DNA of 64,000 nucleotides. Source: Shewanella avicenniae. Its GTDB lineage: Bacteria > Pseudomonadota > Gammaproteobacteria > Enterobacterales > Shewanellaceae. The stretch lies in contig NZ_CP071503.1 of the NCBI RefSeq assembly GCF_017354945.1, positions 2,604,001 through 2,668,000 of the forward strand, read 5' to 3'. Numbering within the stretch: the stretch's first letter is position 1; each line of letters starts with the position of its first letter. This document shows positions 1-9,415 of this stretch, in pieces. The position numbers and the translations under genes were made by a program. The notes under the pieces were generated by a model, which made no database searches, was not told the origin of the DNA, and saw only the letters and a list, made by a program, of their open reading frames with translations.

Positions 1-593
1 TATGCATCGTCTAGTTCTGATAAACGCTCTTCAGTTGCAGTATCGCGACTATCAATCAAGAAGCGATAAGCGTGCAACAAGCCGCTTGGGCCAACGAATT
101 TATCAGGGTTCCACCAGAACGAAGGACAAGCCGTAGAACAACAAGCACACATGATACATTCATACAGACCATCCAAGTGTGCGCGCTCTTCAGGAGATTG
201 CAAATGCTCACGTGCTGGTTGCTTATCGTCATTGATTAAGTATGGCTTAATCTTTTCGTATTGCTTATAAAACTGACTTAAATCAACAATTAAATCACGA
301 ACAACCGGCATCCCTGGTAGTGGTCTGATCTCCAGTTTCTTACCTTTAAAGGTTGAAACAGGGGTAATACAGGCAAGACCATTCTTACCGTTCATGTTCA
401 TACCGTCAGAGCCGCAAACCCCTTCACGACATGAACGACGGAACGCTAACGTTGGATCTTGCTCTTTCAATCGCATCAACACATCCAACATCATCATGTC
501 CGAGCCATCTGGAATTTCCAGTTGGTAATCCTTCATGTAGGGCTTTTTATCTACATCAGGATTGTAGCGATAAACTGCAATGTCTAATTTCAT
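1..593 (-). CDS. sdhB: Succinate dehydrogenase iron-sulfur subunit, C-terminus cut by window edge
   Basis: SdhB carries electrons from the flavoprotein SdhA to quinone through three Fe-S clusters on the cytoplasmic face of the inner membrane. The reading frame starts at the ATG ending at 593 (MKLDIAVYRYNP...) and runs off the left edge, so 197 residues are visible of about 235 expected. Two cysteine clusters can be read: the plant-type [2Fe-2S] motif CREGVCGSDGMN with a later C, and CIMCACCSTACP for the [4Fe-4S] cluster and the start of the [3Fe-4S] cluster. The remaining [3Fe-4S] ligands lie outside the window. It follows sdhA with an 11-bp gap, as the last visible gene of a leftward sdhC-sdhD-sdhA-sdhB operon. 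A GGAG ribosome site precedes the ATG. Confidence 0.95.
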   Translation of the reverse strand, partial: MKLDIAVYRYNPDVDKKPYMKDYQLEIPDGSDMMMLDVLMRLKEQDPTLAFRRSCREGVCGSDGMNMNGKNGLACITPVSTFKGKKLEIRPLPGMPVVRDLIVDLSQFYKQYEKIKPYLINDDKQPAREHLQSPEERAHLDGLYECIMCACCSTACPSFWWNPDKFVGPSGLLHAYRFLIDSRDTATEERLSELDDA

Positions 594-604
594 CTCGCGA
601 CTCC

Positions 605-2374
605 TTAGTAGGTACGTTTCTTCGGAGGGAAGGCTTCACGTGATTTTGGTGCCATGTTGACTGCACGGCGATCCATGGTTTCAGTCACTGGGTCAAACAG
701 ACTGTGACACAACCAGTTTTCATCATCACGCTCTGGGAAATCTTCACGGCTATGTGCACCGCGGCTTTCCGTACGGAAGTTAGCGGCATAAGCTGAAGCA
801 ATAGCGGTTGCCATCAGGTTATCGAGTTCGAGACATTCGATACGCTGAGTATTAAATTCTTTCGAATTATCAGACAACTTAGCATTAGCCAAACGCTCAC
901 GAATCGCTTTCAACTCTTCCAAGCCTTCCGCCATTGCGTTACCGCTGCGGAATACCGAGAAGTGCAGTTGCATACACATCTGCATGTCTTTACGAATTTG
1001 AACTGGATCTTCACCGTCTTTATTGCTTTCCCAACGATTCAAACGCGCCAGAGATTTCGCAATATCAGCTTCAGATGCAGGTTTTGGCGTATCCATCTGT
1101 TCAAGAGCTGCACCCAAGTGTTGACCTGCTGCACGACCAAATACCACCAAGTCGAGCAGTGAGTTACCACCCAAACGGTTCGCACCGTGTACAGATACGC
1201 AGGCAATTTCGCCTACTGCAAACAAACCAACCACATCTTTTTCTGTGCCGTCGGTATCTTTATGGATAACTTGACCAGTAACACGTGTTGGCAGACCACC
1301 CATCATATAGTGACAAGTTGGAATTACTGGGATTGGACCATCCGCTGGATCGATGTGTGCGAAGGTACGAGACAATTCACAAACACCTGGCAAACGCGCT
1401 TCGAGAGTTTCTTTACCCAAATGATCCAGTTTCAATTTGATATGTGGTGGCAAACCACCATCGGTGCAACCACGACCTTCACGAATTTCGGTCATCATTG
1501 AACGTGCAACCACATCACGTGATGCCAAGTCTTTCGCGTTTGGCGCATAACGCTCCATGAAGCGCTCGCCATCTTTATTCAGCAGGTAACCACCTTCACC
1601 ACGACAACCTTCAGTTACCAGCACACCAGCCCCAGCGATACCCGTTGGGTGGAACTGCCACATTTCCATGTCTTGCAGTTGCACACCGGCACGGGCAGCC
1701 ATACCAACACCGTCACCCGTGTTGATGTGCGCGTTGGTAGTAGAGGCAAAGATACGACCTGCACCACCGGTTGCCAGTACAGTTGCTTTGGCTTTGAAAT
1801 AAACGACTTCGCCTGTTTCGATTTCTAGTGCAGTACAACCAACGATAACACCGTCTTCGTTCTTGACCAGATCAAGTGCGTACCACTCAGAAAACACTTG
1901 AGTTTTGTTTTTTACGTTCTGCTGGTACAAGCAGTGAAGCAATGCATGGCCGGTACGGTCAGCGGCAGCCGCAGTACGCGCAGCTTGCTCACCACCGAAG
2001 TTTTTAGACTGACCACCGAAAGGGCGTTGGTAGATAGTGCCGTCATCGAAACGAGAGAATGGCAAACCCATATGCTCAAGTTCAATAATGGCTTCAGGAC
2101 CGGTTTGACACATATATTCGATAGCGTCTTGGTCACCGATAAAATCAGAGCCTTTCACTGTGTCATACATGTGGTATTCCCAGTTGTCTTCATGGGCATT
2201 ACCCAATGCAACTGTAATACCGCCCTGCGCAGACACAGTGTGAGAACGTGTTGGAAATACTTTTGACAGCAGCGCGCAGCTTTTGCCTTCCTTAGAAATC
2301 TGCAGTGCAGCTCGCATACCAGCGCCACCAGCACCGATAACGACCGCATCAAACTCTCTTACCTGAATAGCCAC
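605..2374 (-). CDS. sdhA: Succinate dehydrogenase flavoprotein subunit
   Basis: SdhA oxidises succinate to fumarate with covalently bound FAD as part of complex II. The 589 residues match the family length. The N-terminal dinucleotide fold [14 protein letters not shown] (about 11-24), the flavinylation region SHTVSAQGG (about 44-52), and the active-site HPTGI and RGEGG stretches can be seen. The start is GTG at 2374, directly after the TAA of sdhD (TAAGTG), so translation is probably coupled to sdhD; there is no alternative ATG nearby and no strong Shine-Dalgarno. It is the third gene of sdhCDAB. FAD attachment is inferred from the conserved motif. Confidence 0.97.
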   Translation of the reverse strand: MAIQVREFDAVVIGAGGAGMRAALQISKEGKSCALLSKVFPTRSHTVSAQGGITVALGNAHEDNWEYHMYDTVKGSDFIGDQDAIEYMCQTGPEAIIELEHMGLPFSRFDDGTIYQRPFGGQSKNFGGEQAARTAAAADRTGHALLHCLYQQNVKNKTQVFSEWYALDLVKNEDGVIVGCTALEIETGEVVYFKAKATVLATGGAGRIFASTTNAHINTGDGVGMAARAGVQLQDMEMWQFHPTGIAGAGVLVTEGCRGEGGYLLNKDGERFMERYAPNAKDLASRDVVARSMMTEIREGRGCTDGGLPPHIKLKLDHLGKETLEARLPGVCELSRTFAHIDPADGPIPVIPTCHYMMGGLPTRVTGQVIHKDTDGTEKDVVGLFAVGEIACVSVHGANRLGGNSLLDLVVFGRAAGQHLGAALEQMDTPKPASEADIAKSLARLNRWESNKDGEDPVQIRKDMQMCMQLHFSVFRSGNAMAEGLEELKAIRERLANAKLSDNSKEFNTQRIECLELDNLMATAIASAYAANFRTESRGAHSREDFPERDDENWLCHSLFDPVTETMDRRAVNMAPKSREAFPPKKRTY

Positions 2375-2728
2375 TTATACACCCCACACAATCAGAATGC
2401 CGCTCGCCAAATATGCAAAGGCTGTCACGACAAAAACAAACTGAAGTACACCACGTAAAGAAACGCATTTAACGTAGTCGGTCAGTACTTGCCACACCCC
2501 AATCCAGGCGTGGATTAGCAGCGCAATTAATGCCAGCAAGGTAAACACTTTCATTGGCAAGCTGGCAAATAAGCCATGCCAAACTTCATAAGTGAGAGGA
2601 TTACTGAAAGCGGCGAATGCCACCAAGAACAAGGTATAACAGGCTAAAACTACTGCGCTTGCGCGCAACATAATAAAGTCATGGACACCACTGCGTCCAA
2701 ACGATGCTGCATTGGTTACCATACCCAA
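2375..2728 (-). CDS. sdhD: Succinate dehydrogenase membrane anchor subunit
   Basis: This is the small hydrophobic anchor that, with SdhC, holds heme b and the quinone site of complex II. Its 117 residues (about 115 in E. coli) contain three membrane helices, roughly 22-41, 55-79 and 91-115. [15 protein letters not shown] around residue 70 contains the histidine and the quinone-site aspartate/tyrosine region typical of SdhD. The start overlaps the end of sdhC by 13 bases, and its stop abuts the GTG of sdhA, so the three genes are tightly coupled. Confidence 0.95.
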   Translation of the reverse strand: MGMVTNAASFGRSGVHDFIMLRASAVVLACYTLFLVAFAAFSNPLTYEVWHGLFASLPMKVFTLLALIALLIHAWIGVWQVLTDYVKCVSLRGVLQFVFVVTAFAYLASGILIVWGV

Positions 2729-3111
2729 ACCCCCGCCAGAATCGAAAAGATGATGGCAAGTACAAAAACTGCCTTCGCTGACGCCTTACCTGACGCCAAC
2801 TCTTCCCAACGACCAGTGTCCATTACCAAGTGACGCAAGCCACCTAATAAGTGATAACCCAGTGCGGTAAGGATTCCCCAAACGATGAACTTCACGAAGA
2901 AGCTATCAAGCAGTGATTGCACATACTGAAAGCCTTCTGGAGACTTCAGGGATGCATTGAGCAACCACAAAAGCACGCCAACAGCAAACAGCATAATGAC
3001 ACCGGATACCCGGTGGAGAATGGACGCAATTGCAGTCGCCGGAAAGCGAATCGTCTGCAAATCTAAATGGACAGGTCTTTGCTTTTTCACGTTCTGCTCA
3101 CTCAGCTCCAT
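2716..3111 (-). CDS. sdhC: Succinate dehydrogenase cytochrome b556 subunit
   Basis: SdhC is the larger membrane anchor of complex II and binds heme b and quinone. It has 131 residues with three membrane helices. ILHRVSG near residue 32 supplies the Ser/Arg of the quinone pocket, and [12 protein letters not shown] near 85 carries the heme-ligand histidine. The first gene of the operon starts at ATG 3111. An in-frame GTG seven codons later (NVKKQRPV...) is preceded by a GAG and could be the true start, so the N-terminus is uncertain by seven residues. A perfect CRP-type palindrome lies about 50 bp upstream. Confidence 0.94.
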   Translation of the reverse strand: MELSEQNVKKQRPVHLDLQTIRFPATAIASILHRVSGVIMLFAVGVLLWLLNASLKSPEGFQYVQSLLDSFFVKFIVWGILTALGYHLLGGLRHLVMDTGRWEELASGKASAKAVFVLAIIFSILAGVWVW

Positions 3112-3156
3112 TGAGCATTTTTTGTTATGCGAAATGTCCTTCTAGCGAGGACAACT

Positions 3157-3172
3157 TGTGATGTAGATCACA
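3157..3172. promoter_or_regulatory. CRP-type binding site upstream of sdhC
   Basis: TGTGATGTAGATCACA is a perfect TGTGA-N6-TCACA palindrome, matching the core CRP/cAMP consensus at every conserved base. It lies about 46 bp upstream of the sdhC start codon on the side of the leftward operon. Control of sdh by CRP is known in enteric bacteria; function here is inferred from the match and position. Confidence 0.7.
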
Positions 3173-3445
3173 TCGTACTTTCGGCAAATGGACTAGGTTG
3201 AACAATCAACTAACTGATTGACTACTTTAGTAATTCATTCAGTAAAACTTTATGAATTCGGCTACTAAAATGCAGCCCTTTTGAACCGAGGCAAGTATAC
3301 TCGTCGAAAAAGTCAAATACAAACATCACATATTGGGAATTTTATTTTTTTTTGAAACTTTTAATCGTAAGTATAAGTCACTACAGGGAAATTGGTCAGA
3401 CCTATACTATTGTCTAACGAATTTAAACGCCCAATTAAATTGAAA

Positions 3446-3461
3446 TGTGATCTAGATTACT
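3446..3461. promoter_or_regulatory. CRP-like binding site upstream of gltA
   Basis: The 22-bp site at 3443-3464 agrees with the ideal CRP consensus at 19 positions: left half-site TGTGA exact, spacer TCTAGA exact, right half TTACT instead of TCACA. It ends about 60 bp before the gltA ATG. Activity and direction of regulation are inferred. Confidence 0.55.
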
Positions 3462-3523
3462 TGTACAGTAATTCAAATTTGTTACGCCGCACTCACAATA
3501 AAATGAAGTAAGGAGAACGGGTT

Positions 3524-4810
3524 ATGGCTGAATTAGTAGCCAAATTGGAACTTCCAGGAAGTGACTCGATCGAACTGCCAGTAAAACAAGGCACCGCTGG
3601 TTTCGATGTGATCGATATCAGCAAATTAGGCAGTAAAGGGTACTTTACCTTCGACCCAGGTTTTCTTGCCACCGCATCATGCGAATCTGCCATTACTTTT
3701 ATTGATGGCGACAAAGGTATCTTGTTGCACCGTGGTTATCCAATCGATCAACTCGCAGTCGAGTCTAGCTATCTAGATCTTTGCTACCTGTTGTTGTACG
3801 GAGAGCTCCCTACAAAAGATCAGTATGAAAAATTCGCTAAAACGGTCCGCAACCACACCATGGTTCATCAACAAGTAGAATTTTTCTTCCGCGGTTTCCG
3901 CCGCGATGCGCACCCGATGGCAATGCTATGTGGTGTGACAGGAGCTTTGGCGTCGTTCTACCAGGATTCATTAGACGTTGCCGACCCTAAACACCGTGAA
4001 ATCGCGGCCTATCGTTTAGTGTCGAAAATGCCAACGTTAGCGGCTATGTGCTACAAGTACTCAGTTGGCCAACCGTTCCAATATCCACGTAATGACCTCA
4101 GTTACAGCGGTAACTTCTTGTCGATGATGTTTGGCGTACCTTGTGAACCATACCAAGTTAACCCAATCATTGAACGTGCGATGGATCGTATCTTTATTCT
4201 GCACGCTGACCACGAACAAAACGCCTCTACTTCTACTGTGCGTCTTGCGGGTTCATCGGGTGCTAACCCATTTGCATGTATCGCTGCGGGTATTGCGTCA
4301 CTGTGGGGTCCGGCGCATGGTGGAGCTAACGAAGCTTGCTTGAAGATGTTGGAAGAGATTGGCAGTGTTGATCGCATTCCTGAATTCATCGAAAAAGCAA
4401 AAGACAAGAATGATCCATTCCGTCTGATGGGCTTTGGTCACCGGGTTTATAAGAACTTCGACCCACGCGCTAAAGTGATGCGCGAGACTTGCCACGAAGT
4501 GTTAACTGAACTGAAAGTGGATGACCCATTGTTGGATGTTGCGATGGAACTGGAACGCATTGCGCTTGAAGATGAATACTTCATCTCTAAGAAACTGTAT
4601 CCAAACGTCGACTTCTACTCTGGCATTATCATGAAAGCCATTGGTATTCCGACCAGTATGTTCACCGTGATCTTTGCGTTGGCACGTACTGTAGGCTGGA
4701 TTGCCCATTGGAAAGAGATGCTGGATCAACCAGGTCATAAAATTAGCCGTCCTCGCCAACTTTATACTGGTGAAGCTGAACGTGACTTCATTAAGTTGTC
4801 TGACCGCTAA
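3524..4810 (+). CDS. gltA: Citrate synthase (type II, hexameric type)
   Basis: GltA condenses oxaloacetate and acetyl-CoA to citrate, the entry step of the TCA cycle, in the cytoplasm. Its 428 residues match E. coli GltA (427). The three catalytic regions are present: GPAHGGANE (first His, about 265), [12 protein letters not shown] (second His, about 306) and PNVDFYSG (Asp, about 363). The start ATG at 3524 follows AGGAG with 8 bp spacing. It is a single-gene unit with a strong terminator just downstream, divergent from sdhCDAB. Confidence 0.98.
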   Translation: MAELVAKLELPGSDSIELPVKQGTAGFDVIDISKLGSKGYFTFDPGFLATASCESAITFIDGDKGILLHRGYPIDQLAVESSYLDLCYLLLYGELPTKDQYEKFAKTVRNHTMVHQQVEFFFRGFRRDAHPMAMLCGVTGALASFYQDSLDVADPKHREIAAYRLVSKMPTLAAMCYKYSVGQPFQYPRNDLSYSGNFLSMMFGVPCEPYQVNPIIERAMDRIFILHADHEQNASTSTVRLAGSSGANPFACIAAGIASLWGPAHGGANEACLKMLEEIGSVDRIPEFIEKAKDKNDPFRLMGFGHRVYKNFDPRAKVMRETCHEVLTELKVDDPLLDVAMELERIALEDEYFISKKLYPNVDFYSGIIMKAIGIPTSMFTVIFALARTVGWIAHWKEMLDQPGHKISRPRQLYTGEAERDFIKLSDR

Positions 4811-4825
4811 TCACTTACCCACTTC

Positions 4826-4852
4826 AAAAAAGGCGCTTTCAGCGCCTTTTTT
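4826..4852 (+). terminator. Rho-independent terminator of gltA
   Basis: The 11-bp stem AAAAAGGCGCT / AGCGCCTTTTT has a 3-base TTC loop and runs into T residues. It starts 16 bp after the gltA stop. The A/T symmetry would let it act in both directions. Confidence 0.9.
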
Positions 4853-5082
4853 ATTGCCGTTATCCGCCCTATCAATCCTTGCCCTGCTCATTTGTCACCT
4901 ACACTTAACATCCATTACGAAAAATGGTGAAAATCGCTAACAACTGAAAAGTTTCACTAACTGTTAGCACTAAAAGTAAAATTATTTAGCCAAATACAAT
5001 CCAACTCATTGATTGTAAACGTAAATAATTATTGGCATCCAGTTTGCTTATACTCGTTGACGATTTTAATAGGGACTTTCTC

Positions 5083-6147
5083 ATGAAACGCCAACCATCA
5101 TTTTTTAAACCTGTTATCAGTGCGCTAGTTATTGGCTTTATGTTGACTGGCTGCGGCGAGCAAGAACAAACAAAAAAAGAAGAGAGCTACGCGATTCCAG
5201 TTGAAACTGCGGCCGTTACTCAAGGCCACATTTCCTCGTTCTATAACACCACTGCCACACTCGAAGCGCCCGAGGAAGCTGGCGTAACTACCCGCATTGC
5301 GGGACTGATTGAGCAATTGTATGTTGAGGAAGGCGACAGAGTTAGCAAAGGTCAGCTGTTAGCCAAAATCGATGCGCGTCGTCAGTACTACGAATTGGAA
5401 CGTTCTACAGCTGAAGTAAAAATCATTGAGCAAGAGCTAGAGCGTTTGAAAAGGATGAATAACCGTGAGTTCATCAGCGCCGACAGTTTAGCTAAGCTTG
5501 AATACAATCTAAAAGCAGCAAAAGCACAGCGCGACTTAGCGCAACTACAAGTCACTGAAAGTGAAATTCGCTCGCCAATCGATGGCGTGATCGCAACCCG
5601 CTACGTCAAGCAAGGCAACATGGCCAAAGAGTTCGACCAACTGTTTTACGTTGTCAGTCAAGATGAGCTATATGGCATCGTCCATTTACCCGAGCAACAA
5701 CTCACCAGCTTGAAACTCGGTCAAGAAGCAATAGTGCAACCGAATAAGCGTGGTGAAGTGTTCTCAGCGTCGGTACTGCGCATCAGTCCCGTTATCGACA
5801 GCGATAGCGGTACCTTTAAAGTGACCTTGACCATTCCTAACCAAGCACAAAAGTTAAAAGCGGGCATGTATGCCAATGTGCAACTTAAATACGATACACA
5901 TAGTGATGTGGCGGTGGTGCCATTCAACGCTGTCGTCAATCAAGACGATGTACAAACCTTGTATGTGGTAGAAGATGGCAAAGCATTACGCCGTGAAGTC
6001 TCGCTAGGTTACCGCGAAGACAATCGTGTCGAAATCCAATCGGGGATTAAAGTTGGTGAACAGATTGTTGTGCGCGGTCAGCATAACCTCAAAGACCAAT
6101 CACAAGTCGAAGTGTTAAGCCCACTCAAGCTTACCGCCGCTAAATAA
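5083..6147 (+). CDS. RND efflux periplasmic adaptor (membrane fusion) lipoprotein
   Basis: This HlyD/AcrA-type adaptor bridges the inner-membrane RND pumps encoded next to an outer-membrane channel encoded elsewhere. I start it at ATG 5083 (MKRQPSFFKP...), preceded by AGGG, rather than at an upstream in-frame TTG, because this gives a proper lipoprotein signal ending in the lipobox LTGC near residue 24. The mature part shows the biotinyl/lipoyl-like hairpin halves (about 70-110 and 160-200), a coiled coil between them (about 105-165), then beta-barrel and membrane-proximal regions with KAGMYANVQL. Its 354 residues are normal. It is 16 bp from the first permease, so one operon. Confidence 0.9.
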   Translation: MKRQPSFFKPVISALVIGFMLTGCGEQEQTKKEESYAIPVETAAVTQGHISSFYNTTATLEAPEEAGVTTRIAGLIEQLYVEEGDRVSKGQLLAKIDARRQYYELERSTAEVKIIEQELERLKRMNNREFISADSLAKLEYNLKAAKAQRDLAQLQVTESEIRSPIDGVIATRYVKQGNMAKEFDQLFYVVSQDELYGIVHLPEQQLTSLKLGQEAIVQPNKRGEVFSASVLRISPVIDSDSGTFKVTLTIPNQAQKLKAGMYANVQLKYDTHSDVAVVPFNAVVNQDDVQTLYVVEDGKALRREVSLGYREDNRVEIQSGIKVGEQIVVRGQHNLKDQSQVEVLSPLKLTAAK

Positions 6148-6163
6148 TCGCAAGGAAAGCACA

Positions 6164-9100
6164 ATGTCAGTAATTAATGTATCGGTGCGGCGTCCCGTCA
6201 CCGTATGGATGTTTATGCTCGCGATTATGCTATTTGGCATGGTGGGCTTTTCCAGACTTGCAGTCACCCTACTCCCAGATCTGAGCTACCCAACGCTGAC
6301 GATTCGGACTCAATACGATGGTGCCGCGCCCGTTGAAGTCGAACAATTGGTCAGCAAACCCATTGAAGAAGCCGTGGGTATCGTGAAAGGTCTGCGAAAA
6401 ATAAGCTCTGTTTCTCGCTCAGGCATGTCAGATGTGGTGCTGGAATTTGAATGGGGCACCCAAATGGACATGGCGGGCTTAGAAGTGCGGGAAAAGCTCG
6501 ACACCATTGAGTTACCCCTCGATATTGATAAACCGCTGCTGCTAAGGTTTAACCCCAATCTTGACCCGATCATGCGACTCGCGCTGCCGGCAAAATCTGC
6601 GACAGAGAAGGAACTCAAACAGCTGCGCACTTACGCTGAGGAAGAGCTAAAACGCGAGTTAGAATCTTTACCGGGTGTTGCGTCCGTGCGCTTATCTGGC
6701 GGGTTGGAGCAGGAAGTCCACATTCTGCTTAATCAACAGAAACTTGCACAACTAAGCCTGTCTTCGGATGACATTCGTAGTCGCATTGCCGCTGAAAACA
6801 TCAACCTGTCTGCAGGTAAAGTGGTACAAGGCGACCGCGAATTTTTGGTGCGCACCGTTAATCAGTTCCAATCATTGGCTGAACTTGCTGACATTATTGT
6901 CTACAAACAAGGCGCAACCTTAGTGCGCTTAGGTGATATTGCGGAGGTCACCGACGGCTTTAAAGAGCGCAGCGATATCACCCGCATTAACGGCAAAGAA
7001 TCCATCGAGCTCGCGCTTTACAAAGAAGGCGATGCCAATACTGTCGCCGTTGCCGACCAAGTAAAACAGCGCTTAGCAAAGTTGAAGCAAGACAGCCAAA
7101 ATGCCAACCAGATGCAACCAGAGGTGATCTACGATCAGTCTGACTTTATTCAGAGTGCCGTAAGTGAAGTCACCTCGTCGGCGTTAATCGGCAGCATCTT
7201 AGCGATGCTGGTTATCTATCTTTTTTTGCGCGATATCGTGCCGACACTGATTATTTCGATTTCGATTCCGTTTTCGGTGATCGCCACCTTTAACATGATG
7301 TACTTTGCGGGTATCAGCCTCAACATTATGTCGCTCGGCGGTATCGCCCTAGCGGTGGGCTTACTGGTTGATAACGCCATTGTAGTGCTGGAAAATATCG
7401 ACCGCTGTAAAACTCAAGGCATGAATAAAGTCGATGCGGCTATCAATGGCACCAAGGAAGTTGCGGGTGCGATCACCGCCTCAACACTGACGACGCTTGC
7501 GGTGTTTGTGCCACTTATTTTTGTGGATGGCATCGCCGGGGCACTGTTTGCTGATCAAGCGCTTACCGTCACCTTCGCCCTATTAGCTTCATTATTGGTG
7601 GCGATGACCTCAATCCCAATGTTGGCTTCTCGCCAAGGCTTTAAAGGGGATGCGGTTGCTGAGCCGCAAATGCCGCAACCGATACCTACTACGCGTTGGG
7701 CTAAATTGGGGTTCTACACAGTTAAAGTTATTGGCTTTCCGTTCAAGCTGTTGTTTAACCTATTGCCTCAGTTACTCACTACCTTCATCTTGACCGTCAC
7801 TCGCCTTGTTGCATGGCTTGCCTCATGGCTTATGAAGCCATTGGTAATGGGTTTTAACCTCGCCTATCAAGGATTGGCAAAACTTTATCGCCCACTGCTA
7901 AATAGTGCATTGGCGCACAAAGGAATCACCCTCGCAATAGCCATCGTATTTACTGCATCTGCCGGGCTTATGCTGTCTCGCTTAGGTACCGGGCTGATCC
8001 CCCCAATGAACCAAGGTGAATTCTACGTAGAGATACTGCTACCACCCGGCACTGAAGTCTCACAAACTGATAACGTATTGCAGCAACTTGCAAGTGAAAT
8101 CGCCGACAATCCAGCGGTTAAACATGCCTACACTCAAGCTGGTAGCGGTGGTTTGATGACCTCAGATACCAGCCGTGGTGGCGAAAATTGGGGCCGTTTG
8201 CAGGTAGTATTGGCGGATCATCTCGCCTTTGAACAAGTAGCAGAACAACTGAGACAAAAAGCCCGAGCCATTCCTGAGCTGGAGGCTAAGGTAAAATTCC
8301 CCGAACTGTTTACCTTTAAAACACCGCTTGAAATTGAGCTAAGCGGCTATGAGCTGGATCAGCTTAAACAGAGTGCCGACCGTTTGGTCGATGCGATGTC
8401 TGCCAATCCACTTTATACCGATATCAACACCTCGTTAAAAGACGGCCAACCTGAAATTAGCATTCGCTTCGATCATGCCCGCATTGCCGCGCTGGGGTTA
8501 GATGCACCGACAATTGCCAATCGTATTGCACAACGGGTGGGCGGAACCGTCGCCAGCAAATATACCCTGCGTGAACGCAAAATCGATATTTTGGTACGTA
8601 GCGAAGAGAGTGAACGTAACAACATCACCGATATCGATTCGATGCTGATTAACCCTGATGGTAAACGCCCCATTCCGTTATCGGCGGTGGCCGATGTCAA
8701 GCTGACGATTGGCCCCTCTGCGATCAATCGCATCAGCCAACAACGGGTGGCGATTGTCTCGGCCGATATTACTGGCGGAGATCTCGATGCGGCGGTTGCA
8801 GAAGCACGGGGGATTGTTGCCAAACTTGGATTGCCTAACTCCATTCATACCCGCTTTGGTGGCCAGAATGAAGAGATGCAAAGCTCATTTGATTCACTCA
8901 AGATTGCGCTGGTGCTGGCGGTATTCTTAGTTTATCTGGTGATGGCCAGCCAGTTTGAATCGCTGTTACACCCACTGCTGATATTAGCGGCTGTCCCCAT
9001 TGCGCTGTCCGGCAGTATTTATGGCTTATACCTCACCAACAGCCAGCTATCGGTGATTGTGTTTATTGGTCTCATCATGCTGGCGGGGATTGTGGTCAAC

Positions 9101-9415
9101 AACGCCATCGTTTTGGTGGATCGTATCAATCAGTTGCGAATGGCGGGCGTCGACAAATTAGCCGCAATTAAAGAAGCCGGCGCTTCTCGTCTGCGGCCAA
9201 TTTTGATGACCACCTTGACCACCAATCTCGGCTTACTGCCAATGGCATTAGGTTTAGGTGATGGTGCAGAAGTGCGTGCACCGATGGCTATCACGGTAAT
9301 CTTTGGTCTATCACTCTCCACCTTGCTAACGTTGGTGGTGATCCCCGTGCTGTATGCCATGTTTGATCGCAAACGTTTTGATGATGTCGCAACTCAGCAG
9401 GAGGTCAGCGTATGA
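6164..9415 (+). CDS. RND efflux permease, first of a tandem pair
   Basis: This is an inner-membrane proton-driven RND transporter of the AcrB/HAE1-like superfamily. It has 1083 residues with the usual plan: TM1, a large periplasmic loop, TM2-TM6, TM7, a second periplasmic loop, TM8-TM12. The TM4 motif GLLVDNAIVVLEN supplies a proton-relay aspartate (about residue 403), followed by Asn rather than a second Asp. Between TM6 and TM7 (about residues 495-570) there is an additional hydrophobic, amphipathic segment that makes the protein about 50-60 residues longer than its neighbour. Its end overlaps the next gene by four bases (ATGA). Substrate is unknown; drug or bile efflux is a family-based guess. 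Confidence 0.92.
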   Translation: MSVINVSVRRPVTVWMFMLAIMLFGMVGFSRLAVTLLPDLSYPTLTIRTQYDGAAPVEVEQLVSKPIEEAVGIVKGLRKISSVSRSGMSDVVLEFEWGTQMDMAGLEVREKLDTIELPLDIDKPLLLRFNPNLDPIMRLALPAKSATEKELKQLRTYAEEELKRELESLPGVASVRLSGGLEQEVHILLNQQKLAQLSLSSDDIRSRIAAENINLSAGKVVQGDREFLVRTVNQFQSLAELADIIVYKQGATLVRLGDIAEVTDGFKERSDITRINGKESIELALYKEGDANTVAVADQVKQRLAKLKQDSQNANQMQPEVIYDQSDFIQSAVSEVTSSALIGSILAMLVIYLFLRDIVPTLIISISIPFSVIATFNMMYFAGISLNIMSLGGIALAVGLLVDNAIVVLENIDRCKTQGMNKVDAAINGTKEVAGAITASTLTTLAVFVPLIFVDGIAGALFADQALTVTFALLASLLVAMTSIPMLASRQGFKGDAVAEPQMPQPIPTTRWAKLGFYTVKVIGFPFKLLFNLLPQLLTTFILTVTRLVAWLASWLMKPLVMGFNLAYQGLAKLYRPLLNSALAHKGITLAIAIVFTASAGLMLSRLGTGLIPPMNQGEFYVEILLPPGTEVSQTDNVLQQLASEIADNPAVKHAYTQAGSGGLMTSDTSRGGENWGRLQVVLADHLAFEQVAEQLRQKARAIPELEAKVKFPELFTFKTPLEIELSGYELDQLKQSADRLVDAMSANPLYTDINTSLKDGQPEISIRFDHARIAALGLDAPTIANRIAQRVGGTVASKYTLRERKIDILVRSEESERNNITDIDSMLINPDGKRPIPLSAVADVKLTIGPSAINRISQQRVAIVSADITGGDLDAAVAEARGIVAKLGLPNSIHTRFGGQNEEMQSSFDSLKIALVLAVFLVYLVMASQFESLLHPLLILAAVPIALSGSIYGLYLTNSQLSVIVFIGLIMLAGIVVNNAIVLVDRINQLRMAGVDKLAAIKEAGASRLRPILMTTLTTNLGLLPMALGLGDGAEVRAPMAITVIFGLSLSTLLTLVVIPVLYAMFDRKRFDDVATQQEVSV

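Larger units (their letters stand above)
3112..3523. other. Divergent control region between sdhC and gltA
   Basis: This 412-bp A+T-rich stretch contains no gene. It separates the leftward sdh operon from rightward gltA and so holds both promoters. Two CRP-type sites are visible, one on the sdh side (3157-3172) and one on the gltA side (3446-3461). An AGGAG ribosome site at 3511-3515 serves gltA. I could not place convincing -35/-10 pairs for either gene. Confidence 0.8.

Noticed and set aside
8473-8844. Open frame of 123 codons antisense to the first RND permease
   Set aside because: It is a shadow of the real gene with no ribosome site and a Ser/Arg-rich composition typical of antisense frames.
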